Source of the DNA: UBA6623 sp965238125 | GTDB taxonomy: Bacteria > Acidobacteriota > Terriglobia > Bryobacterales > UBA6623 | Direction: 5' to 3' | NCBI GenBank assembly: GCA_965238125.1 | Contig: OZ250179.1 | Location: 434,001 to 498,000 of the forward strand | DNA length: 64,000 bases | Shown: positions 42,535 to 50,715 of the stretch, piece by piece | How positions within the stretch are numbered: the stretch's first letter is position 1 | How the letters are laid out: every line of letters begins with the position of its first letter | Program-made: the position numbers and the translations under genes | The notes under the pieces: generated by a model | Database searches by the model: none | Told to the model about the DNA's origin: nothing | The model's input: the letters and a program-made list of their open reading frames with translations, nothing else

Positions 42535-43215
42535 GTGTTGGACGCTTTCGAATTGATTGACTGGTTTCCTTTCTGGCTGAGCCTGCGGGTCGCTTGTCTG
42601 GCGACGTTGATTTCGATGGCGGTCGGATTGGGGGCTGCGTTCTTGCTGGTGCGCGGGGATTTTCGGGGCCGCCATTTACTGGAGACGGTTTTTACGCTGC
42701 CGATTGTTTTGCCGCCAACGGTATTGGGATATTATTTGCTGGTTTTGTTGGGTCGCGGCAGCCCTTTAGGACAAGCCTATGAAGATGTCTTTGGAAGCCC
42801 GCTTGTCTTCACCCAGCAGGCGGCGGTGATCGCGGCTTGCCTGCACGCCACGCCCCTGCTGGTACGAGCGGCGAGAGCGGCTTTCCAATCGGTGGACCAC
42901 ACCTTGGAGAACGCGGGCCGCAGTTTGGGAGCCGGGGAGTGGCGGGTGTTTTGGAGGGTGACCTTGCCGCTGGCCAAGCGCTCGATCGCCGCCGCGGCGG
43001 TGTTTGCCTTTGCGCGGGCCCTGGGAGACTTCGGTGTCACGATCATGATTGCCGGCAATATTCCCGGACGCACGCAAACCATGTCGGTAGCCATCTACGA
43101 CGCTTATCAATCGGGGAACACGGCCGCCGCGAACGCGCTGGTTGTGATCTTGTCGTTGACGGCTTTGCTGGTGCTGTTTCTGATGAATCGCGCCGGCGAA
43201 AGGCAGTCTATCTAG
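42535..43215 (+). CDS. modB: Molybdate ABC transporter permease
   Basis: ModB forms the membrane channel of the molybdate importer. From GTG 42535 the protein has 226 residues, five or so helices and the conserved VFTLPIVLPPTVLGYYLLVL, SVDHTLENAGRSLGAGEWRV (EAA loop that docks ModC) and ALGDFGVTIMIAGNIPGRTQ, typical of ModB. The frame is open further up (to 42460), but that part is not ModB-like; GGACGGAGG just before suggests GTG 42535 or TTG 42538. A TATAAT (42520-42525) lies just upstream. No modA is in the window, so the binding protein must be elsewhere. Confidence 0.88.
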   Translation: MLDAFELIDWFPFWLSLRVACLATLISMAVGLGAAFLLVRGDFRGRHLLETVFTLPIVLPPTVLGYYLLVLLGRGSPLGQAYEDVFGSPLVFTQQAAVIAACLHATPLLVRAARAAFQSVDHTLENAGRSLGAGEWRVFWRVTLPLAKRSIAAAAVFAFARALGDFGVTIMIAGNIPGRTQTMSVAIYDAYQSGNTAAANALVVILSLTALLVLFLMNRAGERQSI

Positions 43216-43217
43216 TG

Positions 43218-44354
43218 ATGGAGTCGCTGGCGGTAGCGATCGGAAAGTCCTATGCGGGAGGGCCGGATTCCGCCCCGTTCGATTTGGCGGTCGGCTTCGA
43301 GACGAGCGACGAATTGACGGTCCTTTTCGGGCCGAGCGGCGCGGGGAAGACGCTCACGCTCGATTGCATTGCCGGATTCATCGCCCCCGACCGGGGCCGT
43401 GTCAGCTTCGGCACCGAGACTCTGTTCGACAGCAAGGCAAGGGTCAACTTGGCCGCCCGCAAGCGGCGCATCGGGTACGTATTCCAGAAAGACGCGTTGT
43501 TTCCCCACATGACCTTGCGGGGGAATCTGGAATTCGCCGCGCGTCCCGAAGAATCGAATACCGAAACGGGAACGATCGAAGAAACCTTGGAGCGCTTCGG
43601 CCTGGCGTCGCTTGCCGGGCGGCGGCCGCATCAGGTATCGGGCGGAGAACGGCAGCGTTGCTCGATCGCGCGCATCTTGGTGAGTCGGCCTCGTCTGATC
43701 TTGCTCGATGAGCCGGCACGCGGACTCGACGTCAGTTTGCGGGAGCAGCTTTACGCGGTTCTGGCACAAGTCCGCGCACAGGACCGGCTGCCGATGATTT
43801 TGGTGACTCATGACCTCGAGGAGGCTTTCGCGCTCGGGGACCGCATGCTGGTCTACGACCGCGGGCGGATCATCCAAGACGGTTCGCCGGCGGAGGTTCA
43901 CGGCGGTCCGACCTCGCCCGAAGTCGCGCGGTTGTTGGGCATCTCGCCGATTTTCGAGGGGGTCGCGTCGGGCGGCGAATCGAACGGAACGGCCTCGATT
44001 GAAGCGAGCGGGTTGCGGTTCCCGATGCCGGGGCTGAACGGACGGAACGTTGGGGAGACTTTACGGTTCTGTATCCGGACGGAGCGAGTGATTGCGCGCC
44101 CGGCGGCCGGGGCCGACTCACCGAACGATGTGACCTTGCCCCTGGAGCGCGCGACTGAAACGCCGACTCATCTGCGGCTGGAATTCCCCGGAGGGGTTGC
44201 CGCGGAGATTCCTCGGCAGCAGGCGGCCGCCGTCGGGGCGGTTGCCGGTGAGCGGTGGAGCCTTGAATTTCCACCCGGCTCGATATGGGTGTTTCCGTCC
44301 GAGCAGGGCGTGGCAACGCGAGCGTCGGAAGAGCCGGCGGAGCCTGCGACGTGA
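43218..44354 (+). CDS. modC: Molybdate ABC transporter ATP-binding protein
   Basis: The 378-residue ATPase has Walker A GPSGAGKT (residues 38-45), the Q loop, signature VSGGERQR (V in place of the usual L), Walker B LILLDEPARGLD and switch ILVTHDLEEA. A C-terminal domain (about 250-370) of the TOBE/mop type can bind oxyanion and regulate transport. ATG 43218 directly follows the modB stop by two bases; the longer frame shown by translation from 42837 runs through modB and is a shadow. Its stop overlaps the start of thiE. Confidence 0.92.
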   Translation: MESLAVAIGKSYAGGPDSAPFDLAVGFETSDELTVLFGPSGAGKTLTLDCIAGFIAPDRGRVSFGTETLFDSKARVNLAARKRRIGYVFQKDALFPHMTLRGNLEFAARPEESNTETGTIEETLERFGLASLAGRRPHQVSGGERQRCSIARILVSRPRLILLDEPARGLDVSLREQLYAVLAQVRAQDRLPMILVTHDLEEAFALGDRMLVYDRGRIIQDGSPAEVHGGPTSPEVARLLGISPIFEGVASGGESNGTASIEASGLRFPMPGLNGRNVGETLRFCIRTERVIARPAAGADSPNDVTLPLERATETPTHLRLEFPGGVAAEIPRQQAAAVGAVAGERWSLEFPPGSIWVFPSEQGVATRASEEPAEPAT

Positions 44355-44962
44355 TCCTCTACGCGATCACGGACCGGCGCACTCTAGACGGCGGGTTATT
44401 GGAGTCGGTCGAGAGGCAACTCCGAGCCGGCGTCGACTACCTTCAGATTCGCGAGAAGGACCTCATTGGCCGCGAACTCTTCGAGCTGACCCGCGCCGTG
44501 ACGGCGTTGCCCAACCCGACGGGGACCAAGGTGCTGGTCAACGAAAGAACCGACATCGCGTTGGCAGCGGGGGCGGTGGGGGTGCATCTGCCGGCCGACA
44601 GCCCCTCGCCGGGCGAGATTCGCAAGACCACGCCGCCGGGGTTCGTTGTCGGCGTTTCGACACATTCGCTCGCGGAAGTGAAGGCGGCCGAGCAATCGGG
44701 CGCCGACGTCGCGCTTTTCGGCCCGGTTTTCGCCACCCCCTCGAAGACCGGTTGGGGGCCGCCTCAAGGCCTTGAGGCCCTCGAGGCGGTGTGTAGCGCG
44801 GTGACGATGCCGGTGCTCGCGCTGGGAGGGATTACGGCGGACAATGCGGTGGCGTGCGTTGAGCGCGGGGCGGCGGGTATCGCCGGTATTTCGCTATTTC
44901 AGCGCGAGCCCGATCTCGACGGATTGACGGCCCAGCTGCGCGCCGCCGCGTGCGTCGGCTAA
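44351..44962 (+). CDS. thiE: Thiamine-phosphate synthase
   Basis: ThiE condenses HMP-PP and thiazole phosphate to thiamine phosphate. The 204-residue TIM barrel has VDYLQIREKDLIGRELFELT, KVLVNERTDIALAAGAVGVH, LPADS, GADVALFGPVFATPSKTGWG and LALGGITADN, all of the family. GTG 44351 overlaps the modC TGA (GTGA), giving translational coupling; earlier codons in this frame are modC shadow. Coupling thiE to molybdate uptake is odd but plausible by shared transcript. Other thiamine genes are not nearby. Confidence 0.88.
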   Translation: MILYAITDRRTLDGGLLESVERQLRAGVDYLQIREKDLIGRELFELTRAVTALPNPTGTKVLVNERTDIALAAGAVGVHLPADSPSPGEIRKTTPPGFVVGVSTHSLAEVKAAEQSGADVALFGPVFATPSKTGWGPPQGLEALEAVCSAVTMPVLALGGITADNAVACVERGAAGIAGISLFQREPDLDGLTAQLRAAACVG

Positions 44963-44963
44963 C

Positions 44964-44998
44964 GGCTTACGGTTCACGGCTAACGACTCGCGGCGAAC
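44964..44998 (-). repeat. Tandem heptamer array, five units
   Basis: GGCTTAC, GGTTCAC, GGCTAAC, GACTCGC, GGCGAAC follow the thiE stop by one base and lie downstream of the convergent tonB remnant. Three units fit the consensus well, two are decayed. Confidence 0.6.
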
Positions 44999-45023
44999 GT
45001 GACCACCGCCCCGAGCCCCTTTC

Positions 45024-45751
45024 TCATCCGTTCAGCGTAAAACGCACATCGATCCGCGTGATTACCGCCACCGGTTCGCCGTTTAACAGGGTCGGCTGGT
45101 AATGCCATTGCTTCACCGCCTCCAAGGCCTCGTTGATCAGGAAGAGGTGGCCGGAAAGCACTCGCAGGCTGCGAATTGATCCATCCTCGGCGATCACGGC
45201 CTCCAGACGGACGAGGCCCTGAATCCGAGCTTGCCGAGCCGCGAGAGGATAGCGTGGCATGGGCCGGCGGACCAGCTTCGCGCGCTGTACGATTCCGCCG
45301 ACGCGGACGGGCTGGTCGGGGGCAGCTTTTGGCGACTCGGGCTCGGGGGGCGAGGCCGGAGGAGGCACGGCGGCCGGCAGTCGGCCGGAACCGAAACCTC
45401 CCCAAATGCCTGTCGGCGCCGAGACACCGGCGAGGCGGCTGATTCCGATGCCGGCGCACCCTCGGTTGTGTCGATGATGGCCGCCGCTTTATCCGGCATC
45501 GCGGAGAGCGTCGGAGCGGCCCTTGGCACGACCGCCTTGGCTCGTTGTGCGGGCCCGGGGCTCGGTGGGGCAGACGGTGGAACCGGAGCCAGCAAGTGCG
45601 CCGCCCAACGTCCGGCCGGCAACTCAAGGCCGGACAACAGCGGCATTAGAACCCCGACTCCAAGCACAACGCACTGAGCCAGAGCCGAGAGAGAGACCGT
45701 CAAAGGCCTCCGAGACGTTTCCAAAGTTTCGACGAAAACCCGCTCGAACAT
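45024..45751 (-). pseudogene. TonB-type energy transducer, frameshifted
   Basis: The start (ATG 45751) encodes a TonB-like beginning: MFERVFVETLETSRRPLTVS, a hydrophobic anchor (ALAQCVVLGVGVLMPLL) and a Pro-rich linker. The TonB C-terminal domain is in another frame: PVRVGGIVQRAKLVRRPMPR, GLVRLEAVIAEDGSIRSLRV, ALEAVKQWHYQPTLLNGEP, ending FTLNG at 45024. The two parts belong together in the Acidobacteriota-type TonB, so a frame change occurred in the linker at about 45370-45470. TonB would pass proton-motive force to outer-membrane receptors, but no TonB-dependent receptor, exbB or exbD is here. The frame shift may be a sequencing error or a real loss. Confidence 0.7.
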
Positions 45752-46086
45752 GATGTTCCCTTTCCCGCCGCGGGCGCACCGAGGATGACAGGACGGAATT
45801 TTTCCGCCCGTCGCGACCGGGGGAAATTCCTCGACCGCTTGACCGATGTCGCTTCACGCAGCGATCGAAAGGCCTGCGCAGGCTGTATCGAAATCGAACG
45901 CTCGCCTCTCTAGACACCGTTGAGCGTGGTTTGGTTCCCGCGTTGGTGCGAGGCAAGCACTCGGCGTTCCGGCTAAGCAAGAACATGGTAGCTTGGGCGA
46001 ATGGAACCGTTTCCACCGCAACGCGGCACCCGCGCATCCGCGGCGTTCTTTCTTGGAACATTCGAGCAGGCACGGCGGGAAACACG
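45752..46086. other. Gap of 335 bp upstream of tonB and the aldo/keto reductase
   Basis: The two flanking genes diverge, so their promoters should lie here. I see no clear -35/-10 pair and no repeat copy. The aldo/keto frame stays open back to 45931, but those codons are unlike the family. Confidence 0.35.
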
Positions 46087-47490
46087 ATGACGTCGCCTTT
46101 TCGTCCGCTCGGCGACACCGGGCTTTCCTGCCATATGCTCGGTTTCGGCTGCTATCGCGTTGTCGACGGCAATTCCGAGCACGAGGCGGCGATGCGCGCC
46201 TATTTGGCGCGGGGCGGCAACTTGATCGACACGAGCGCCAACTACGGCGACGGAGCTTCGGAAGAATTGGTCGGCCGGGTGCTTCAGGGGATTCCCCGCG
46301 ATCGCGTGATCGTGGTGACGAAGGGCGGGTATATCCAGGGCCGCAACATGGCCTTGGCCGAGCAGCGCGACTTTCCCGAGGTCGTCGAATACGGGCAAGG
46401 CATTTGGCACTCGATTCACCCCGAGTTTCTCGAGACCCAGGTCGAGCTTTCTCTTGAGCGCCTGCGATTGGATACGGCCGACGTCTACTTGCTCCACAAT
46501 CCGGAATATTTCCTCGAGGACATCCCGCATCGGCACGAGCTCACGGCGAAAGACATCGACGAATTCTATCGCCGCGTTCGAGAGGCTTTTCGTTTTCTGG
46601 AAGGTCAAGTCGCCGCGGGCAGGATTCGTTGGTACGGCGTCAGCTCGAACAACTTCGGTCTGCCGGCCGAGTCGGATTCCAGGTCCTCTCCGACGGCGAT
46701 GACGAGTGTCAGCCGTTGCCTTGGCGAGGCGCGGGCCGTCTCCGCGGATCATCATTTTCGCGTGGTTCAACTGCCTCTGAATCTCTATGAGCCGGGCGGT
46801 GCGCTTGCGCCCAACAACAACGGGCGGACGGTGTTGGAGTTTTGCCGCGAGCAGGGCATCGGGGTATTGGCGAATCGTCCCTTGAACGCCTTCTATCGCA
46901 ATCGCATGATCCGATTGGCGGACTGGATTCCGGCGGGCCAACGCCGCCCCGGCCCGGAAATGATCGAATCGATGGTGGCTCTTCTGCGGGAGCGGGAACA
47001 GGAGTTTACCGAAGCATTCGGGGAACCGCCGACCTTGCCGAACGGTGAGACGGTTTCACAATTGCTGCTGCGGGTGGCGCCGGGGTTGCCGAAATTCAGT
47101 AACGCGGAGCAGTTCGTCGGCGGCGAGTTGATCGCGCCGATCAAAACGTGGCTGGCGTGGGCGCGCGATCAATACGGAGAGAACCCGGCCTGGGCGTCTT
47201 GGATGCAAAGCTTCGTCGAAACGATCAACACGACGCTGGGGGAAGTTGGGCGGTTGTTGGGAGCAAAGCAACAGGGGCAGTCCGACGGTGTGCGGGTCAA
47301 GCTGCGGGAGGCCGGGTACGATTTACCGCAACAGTCCCTGAGTCGACTGGTGTTGCAAACGCTCGGCGGGCTGAAGGGGCTTTCGTCGATCTTGGTCGGG
47401 ATGCGGCGGCGCGCCTACGTGGACGATGCGTTCGGAGTGACCGAGATGGAGCCGGTCGACGGCCGTGCCGTTCTAGAACGTTTCAGTTGA
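46087..47490 (+). CDS. Aldo/keto reductase with C-terminal extension
   Basis: The 467-residue protein has an N-terminal aldo/keto reductase barrel: PLGDTGLSCHMLGFGCYRV, RGGNLIDTSANYGDGASEEL (active Asp/Tyr), TKGGYIQGRNMA, LERLRLDTADVYLLHNPEYF and RIRWYGVSSNNFGL. The barrel is interrupted by a long insert compared with usual ~320-residue AKRs and is followed by ~150 residues of mixed helices (SWMQSFVETINTTLGEVGRL). ATG 46087 fits the family start; earlier in-frame codons lack support. Substrate unknown. Confidence 0.85.
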   Translation: MTSPFRPLGDTGLSCHMLGFGCYRVVDGNSEHEAAMRAYLARGGNLIDTSANYGDGASEELVGRVLQGIPRDRVIVVTKGGYIQGRNMALAEQRDFPEVVEYGQGIWHSIHPEFLETQVELSLERLRLDTADVYLLHNPEYFLEDIPHRHELTAKDIDEFYRRVREAFRFLEGQVAAGRIRWYGVSSNNFGLPAESDSRSSPTAMTSVSRCLGEARAVSADHHFRVVQLPLNLYEPGGALAPNNNGRTVLEFCREQGIGVLANRPLNAFYRNRMIRLADWIPAGQRRPGPEMIESMVALLREREQEFTEAFGEPPTLPNGETVSQLLLRVAPGLPKFSNAEQFVGGELIAPIKTWLAWARDQYGENPAWASWMQSFVETINTTLGEVGRLLGAKQQGQSDGVRVKLREAGYDLPQQSLSRLVLQTLGGLKGLSSILVGMRRRAYVDDAFGVTEMEPVDGRAVLERFS

Positions 47491-47959
47491 CTTTGTATTC
47501 AATCTTGCGGATGGCTTCGAGCGCGGTGGTGTCTTTGGGGTGCAGGTCGAGAGCGCCCACAAATTCGTCGAGCGCCCGCATGGAGTCGCCCTTCGACAAA
47601 AAGATGCGTCCCATGTTGAGGAAAGGGAAGTGGCGCGGCTGGTAGCGTTTCGCCGTCTTGGCGGTTTGCAACCAGGGGACGGCGTCGTCGAACTTCCCCT
47701 GCTGCATGAGGTACACGCCGATGTCGTTGTAGGGGTTCCCGAACTCGGGATCAATGCGGATGGCCTTCTTGCAATCTTCGATGGCTTCGTCCATACGGCC
47801 CAGGAAAGAAACGGCCCAGCCCCGGAACGTGTAGCCTTCGGCCGTGGGCATGGCCTCGATGCTTTCTCCGTACAGCTCGACGGCCTCTTCGACTTGGCCG
47901 GCCATCAGCTGCTCGGTACCTTTCTCGTACAGTCGTCTTGCTCGTTCGTTTTGCGTCAT
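47483..47959 (-). CDS. Tetratricopeptide repeat protein
   Basis: The 158-residue protein (from ATG 47959) consists of about four TPR units: ARRLYEKGTEQLMAGQVEEA, AYTFRGWAVSFLGRMDEAIE-like, DPEFGNPYNDIGVYLMQQGK and FLNMGRIFLSKGDSMRALDE. TPRs bind protein partners; none is evident here. A longer frame to 48025 adds an unconserved stretch. It overlaps the end of the aldo/keto gene by eight bases on the opposite strand. Confidence 0.78.
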   Translation of the reverse strand: MTQNERARRLYEKGTEQLMAGQVEEAVELYGESIEAMPTAEGYTFRGWAVSFLGRMDEAIEDCKKAIRIDPEFGNPYNDIGVYLMQQGKFDDAVPWLQTAKTAKRYQPRHFPFLNMGRIFLSKGDSMRALDEFVGALDLHPKDTTALEAIRKIEYKVN

Positions 47960-48123
47960 CGGTGAAACCCCGGGTGGGGAACTCTCTTTCTCTGATAGTA
48001 GCTTACCGGGGAAGAGGCGTTGCAACTATTTGAGCAGACGCGGTGGGCAGGCGGGCCTCTTCGGGCGTCGCCTGATCCGGTACCGTTTTGCGAAGAAGAT
48101 ATCCGGAACGCGCGGCGTGACAT

Positions 48124-48756
48124 CTAACGCCGGAATCGCAAGAGCAACATCACGACACCCGGTAGCCCGATTGCTCCGGCGAACGCGGGCAGGAACGATT
48201 CCACGTCCATGGCGTAGGCGCCGACCGCCGCATACGTAATGGCGATGCCGGCATTCGAAAGTCCCGCCATGAGGAAGAAACGCCTGGCGGGCATTCCGGC
48301 GACGCCCGCGAAAACGACCGAGGCCTCGGCTAAGACCGGCACGGCGCGAAAAACGACTACGCTCCAATCGCCGATACGCTCGTGGAGCCCGGAGACGCGG
48401 GCGATTTCCTGCTCACCGACGAAGCGTTGGGTCGCCGCGCGTCCAGGACCCGTTCCCAAGGCGTAGCCGATCCAGCAACCGGCGGTCATGCCGGTCCAGG
48501 TGACGAGCGCGCCGGGCCAGAGGCCGAGCAGCGAACCCGCGGCGGTGCTGAGGATGCTCGATGGAACGGGCAGGACCAAGTCGCTGGCCAGGAGCGCCGC
48601 GAGCACTCCGCCGATCGCCCAACGCGAGGAGGGGGATTCGAGCATGCCGCAGCTCCAGGCGAGGATCGCCTCTTCCCACAGAAAGAACGGTCCGAGGATT
48701 AGCAGCAGAACGAGCGCGGCCGCAGCCGACCAGCGGATTAGGACTTCGCGTTGCAC
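48124..48756 (-). CDS. VTT/DedA-like membrane protein
   Basis: The 210-residue protein has five to six hydrophobic segments and the VTT-type core: LASDLVLPVPSSILSTAAGS, TAGCWIGYALGTGPGRAATQ, RIGDWSVVVFRAVPVLAEAS and GVAGMPARRFFLMAGL with the small-residue and Arg pattern of DedA/SNARE-associated proteins. DedA proteins act as lipid or proton-coupled transporters. Starts at GTG 48756. The family's phospholipid role is inference. Confidence 0.75.
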   Translation of the reverse strand: MQREVLIRWSAAAALVLLLILGPFFLWEEAILAWSCGMLESPSSRWAIGGVLAALLASDLVLPVPSSILSTAAGSLLGLWPGALVTWTGMTAGCWIGYALGTGPGRAATQRFVGEQEIARVSGLHERIGDWSVVVFRAVPVLAEASVVFAGVAGMPARRFFLMAGLSNAGIAITYAAVGAYAMDVESFLPAFAGAIGLPGVVMLLLRFRR

Positions 48757-48844
48757 TGTCTTTCTTGCACTATTTCCGCCGATGCTTCCCGCGGGCTGTT
48801 GCCGTTACCCGTGACGGCTGTTTGATTGCTGTCAGCCGGAATGC

Positions 48845-50512
48845 TCAGCTCCGCTCCGCCGTTGCCGCGCGGCTGACCAGCCACCCGGTCAGCACGCAGA
48901 CGACGCAGCCGACCATGTTGTACCAGAGAAAGGAAATCTCGGTGCTACGGGCTGTCCAGGCTACGGCGGCGAGGCCCGCCAACATTCCGGCGAAAGCCCC
49001 ATGGCCGTTGACGCGCCAGGGAGCGAAGGCCAAGACGAACACCCCAAGCAGCGACCCGTAGAACAACGACCCGACTACGTTAACCGCTTCAATCAAAGAC
49101 CCGAGCTGCCCGCCGAAACCGGCGAAGACCATGGCGTAGAGCCCCCAAAAGACCGTCGCGATTTTCGATACACCCGTATAGTGTGCGTCGGACGCGCCGC
49201 GCCGTACATAACGTCGATAGTGATCCATCACCGTCACGGCGGCGAGGGAATTGAGCTCGGAGGAGATACTCGACATAGCCGCCGCGAAAACTGCCGCCAT
49301 GATGAGCCCGACCAAGCCCACGGGCAGATAACCCATCACGAAGGTCAGAAAGATGTAGTTCGTGTCGTTGTAGGTCTTGCCGCCCATGCGGTCCTCGGCG
49401 AGCCGCATGCCCTCGCCTCGGACCGAAACAAGCCGTTGGTCGGCGTCCAGATAGCTTGCGCGCGAGCTGGGTGTATCGGCGGCGAGCAATGAGCGGGCGG
49501 CTTCCCGACGTTGCTCGAATGACGAGCGGTAGCGCTCATTGACGCCGGAGTAGTCGGCGTCGGAGGAACTCTCCAGCCGACCGCGTTCGACGTTATTGAA
49601 CAGCATCGGGGGTTCAGTGAAGACGAAAAACGAGAACACCATCGCTCCGGTCAGCAGGATGAGAAACTGCAACGGCACTTTGACCACCGCGTTCAGCAAC
49701 AAACTGAGCCGCATGTGAAGAATCGATTTGCCGGTCAAGTATCGTTGCACCTGCGACTGATCGCAGCCGAAATACGCCAGCGCCAGAAATGACCCGCCGA
49801 TCAGCCCCGACCACAGGTTGTAGCGATTTTGCCAATCAAACTCCAGGTCGACGGCACGTAGTTTTCCGGCCGTGCCGGCCAACGACAGCGCGTCGGAGAA
49901 CGACACATCCGCCGGCAGCGCCAGCACCGCGGCGGCGAATGCCGCGCCGATGCCCACAAACATGACGGTCATCTGCTGCACGTCGGTCCACATCACGGCC
50001 TTGATACCGCCGATCGAGGTATAACCTACGACCAGCACGCCCATCGTGAGAATGGTTGCCCACTCGGGCCAGCCGACCATGATCGACAGCACGACGGCGG
50101 GGGCGTAGAGGGCCAAGCCGACACCCAAGCCGCGTTGGATCAAGAAGATCGCGCTCGCCAAGGTACGCGTCTTGACGTCAAAACGTTGTTCGAGGTATTC
50201 GTAGGCGGTGTAGACGCCCGAGCGGTGGAAGAAGGGAACCGCGACCGCCGAGATGATCACCATCGCAATCGGCAGCCCGAAATAGAATTGCACGAAGCGA
50301 ATGCCGTCGACGAAGCCTTGCCCGGTGGTCCCGATGAAGGTAATGGCACTGGCCTGGGTGGCCATGATCGACATGCCGATTACCCACCAGGGCATCGATT
50401 TGCCGGCCAGCAGATAATCGTGGACCCCACGGCCGCCGCGGGCGCGGCGCAGGCCGTAGCCAATGATGCCGGTCAAGGAAATCGCGAGGATGATCCAGTC
50501 GAGCAGGTGCAT
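48845..50512 (-). CDS. Sodium:solute symporter
   Basis: The 555-residue SSS protein (ATG 50512) has about thirteen helices and the family's core: LLAGKSMPWWVIGMSIMATQ, ASAITFIGTTGQGFVDGIRF, YLEQRFDVKTRTLASAIF, GYTSIGGIKAVMWTDVQQM and MAAVFAAAMSSISSELNSLA. Between helices about 8 and 9 is a long charged loop of 110 residues (RGRLESSSDADYSGVNERYR and later RLAEDRMGGKTY), uncommon in family members. Earlier codons to 50602 belong to the small upstream frame. The start shares one base with the stop of that small gene (TAATG). Confidence 0.87.
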   Translation of the reverse strand: MHLLDWIILAISLTGIIGYGLRRARGGRGVHDYLLAGKSMPWWVIGMSIMATQASAITFIGTTGQGFVDGIRFVQFYFGLPIAMVIISAVAVPFFHRSGVYTAYEYLEQRFDVKTRTLASAIFLIQRGLGVGLALYAPAVVLSIMVGWPEWATILTMGVLVVGYTSIGGIKAVMWTDVQQMTVMFVGIGAAFAAAVLALPADVSFSDALSLAGTAGKLRAVDLEFDWQNRYNLWSGLIGGSFLALAYFGCDQSQVQRYLTGKSILHMRLSLLLNAVVKVPLQFLILLTGAMVFSFFVFTEPPMLFNNVERGRLESSSDADYSGVNERYRSSFEQRREAARSLLAADTPSSRASYLDADQRLVSVRGEGMRLAEDRMGGKTYNDTNYIFLTFVMGYLPVGLVGLIMAAVFAAAMSSISSELNSLAAVTVMDHYRRYVRRGASDAHYTGVSKIATVFWGLYAMVFAGFGGQLGSLIEAVNVVGSLFYGSLLGVFVLAFAPWRVNGHGAFAGMLAGLAAVAWTARSTEISFLWYNMVGCVVCVLTGWLVSRAATAERS

Positions 50513-50664
50513 TAGGTCGAGTTGAAGCGCAACGTGAAGACGAGCAGGAGCACGATCCACAGAGCGAGGTGAGCGAGCACGGCGCCGTAAAGCCGCAGCC
50601 AAGAGCCAAGGACCGGCGGGGGCTCGACCTCGTTGGAAGACGGATGGGGCGTCGGGTCCGTCAC
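50512..50664 (-). CDS. 50-residue single-helix membrane peptide coupled to the symporter
   Basis: GTG 50664 opens a 50-codon frame that ends TAA sharing its last A with the symporter ATG (TAATG). The peptide has a Pro-rich polar start (TDPTPHPSSNEVEPPPVLGS) then a helix (YGAVLAHLALWIVLLLVFTL) and a short RFNST tail. Small helix peptides directly ahead of SSS genes occur in other bacteria, so it may be a symporter subunit. No family name is claimed. Confidence 0.6.
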   Translation of the reverse strand: MTDPTPHPSSNEVEPPPVLGSWLRLYGAVLAHLALWIVLLLVFTLRFNST

Positions 50665-50715
50665 GATTCGGTTCCGGTGGCGCTTATCGGTGAAGCGATA
50701 TTTGGCCGGCCGCGT

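Noticed and set aside
42837..43217. Extended modC frame upstream of 43218
   Set aside because: It runs through modB in another frame; the ATG at 43218 follows the modB stop.
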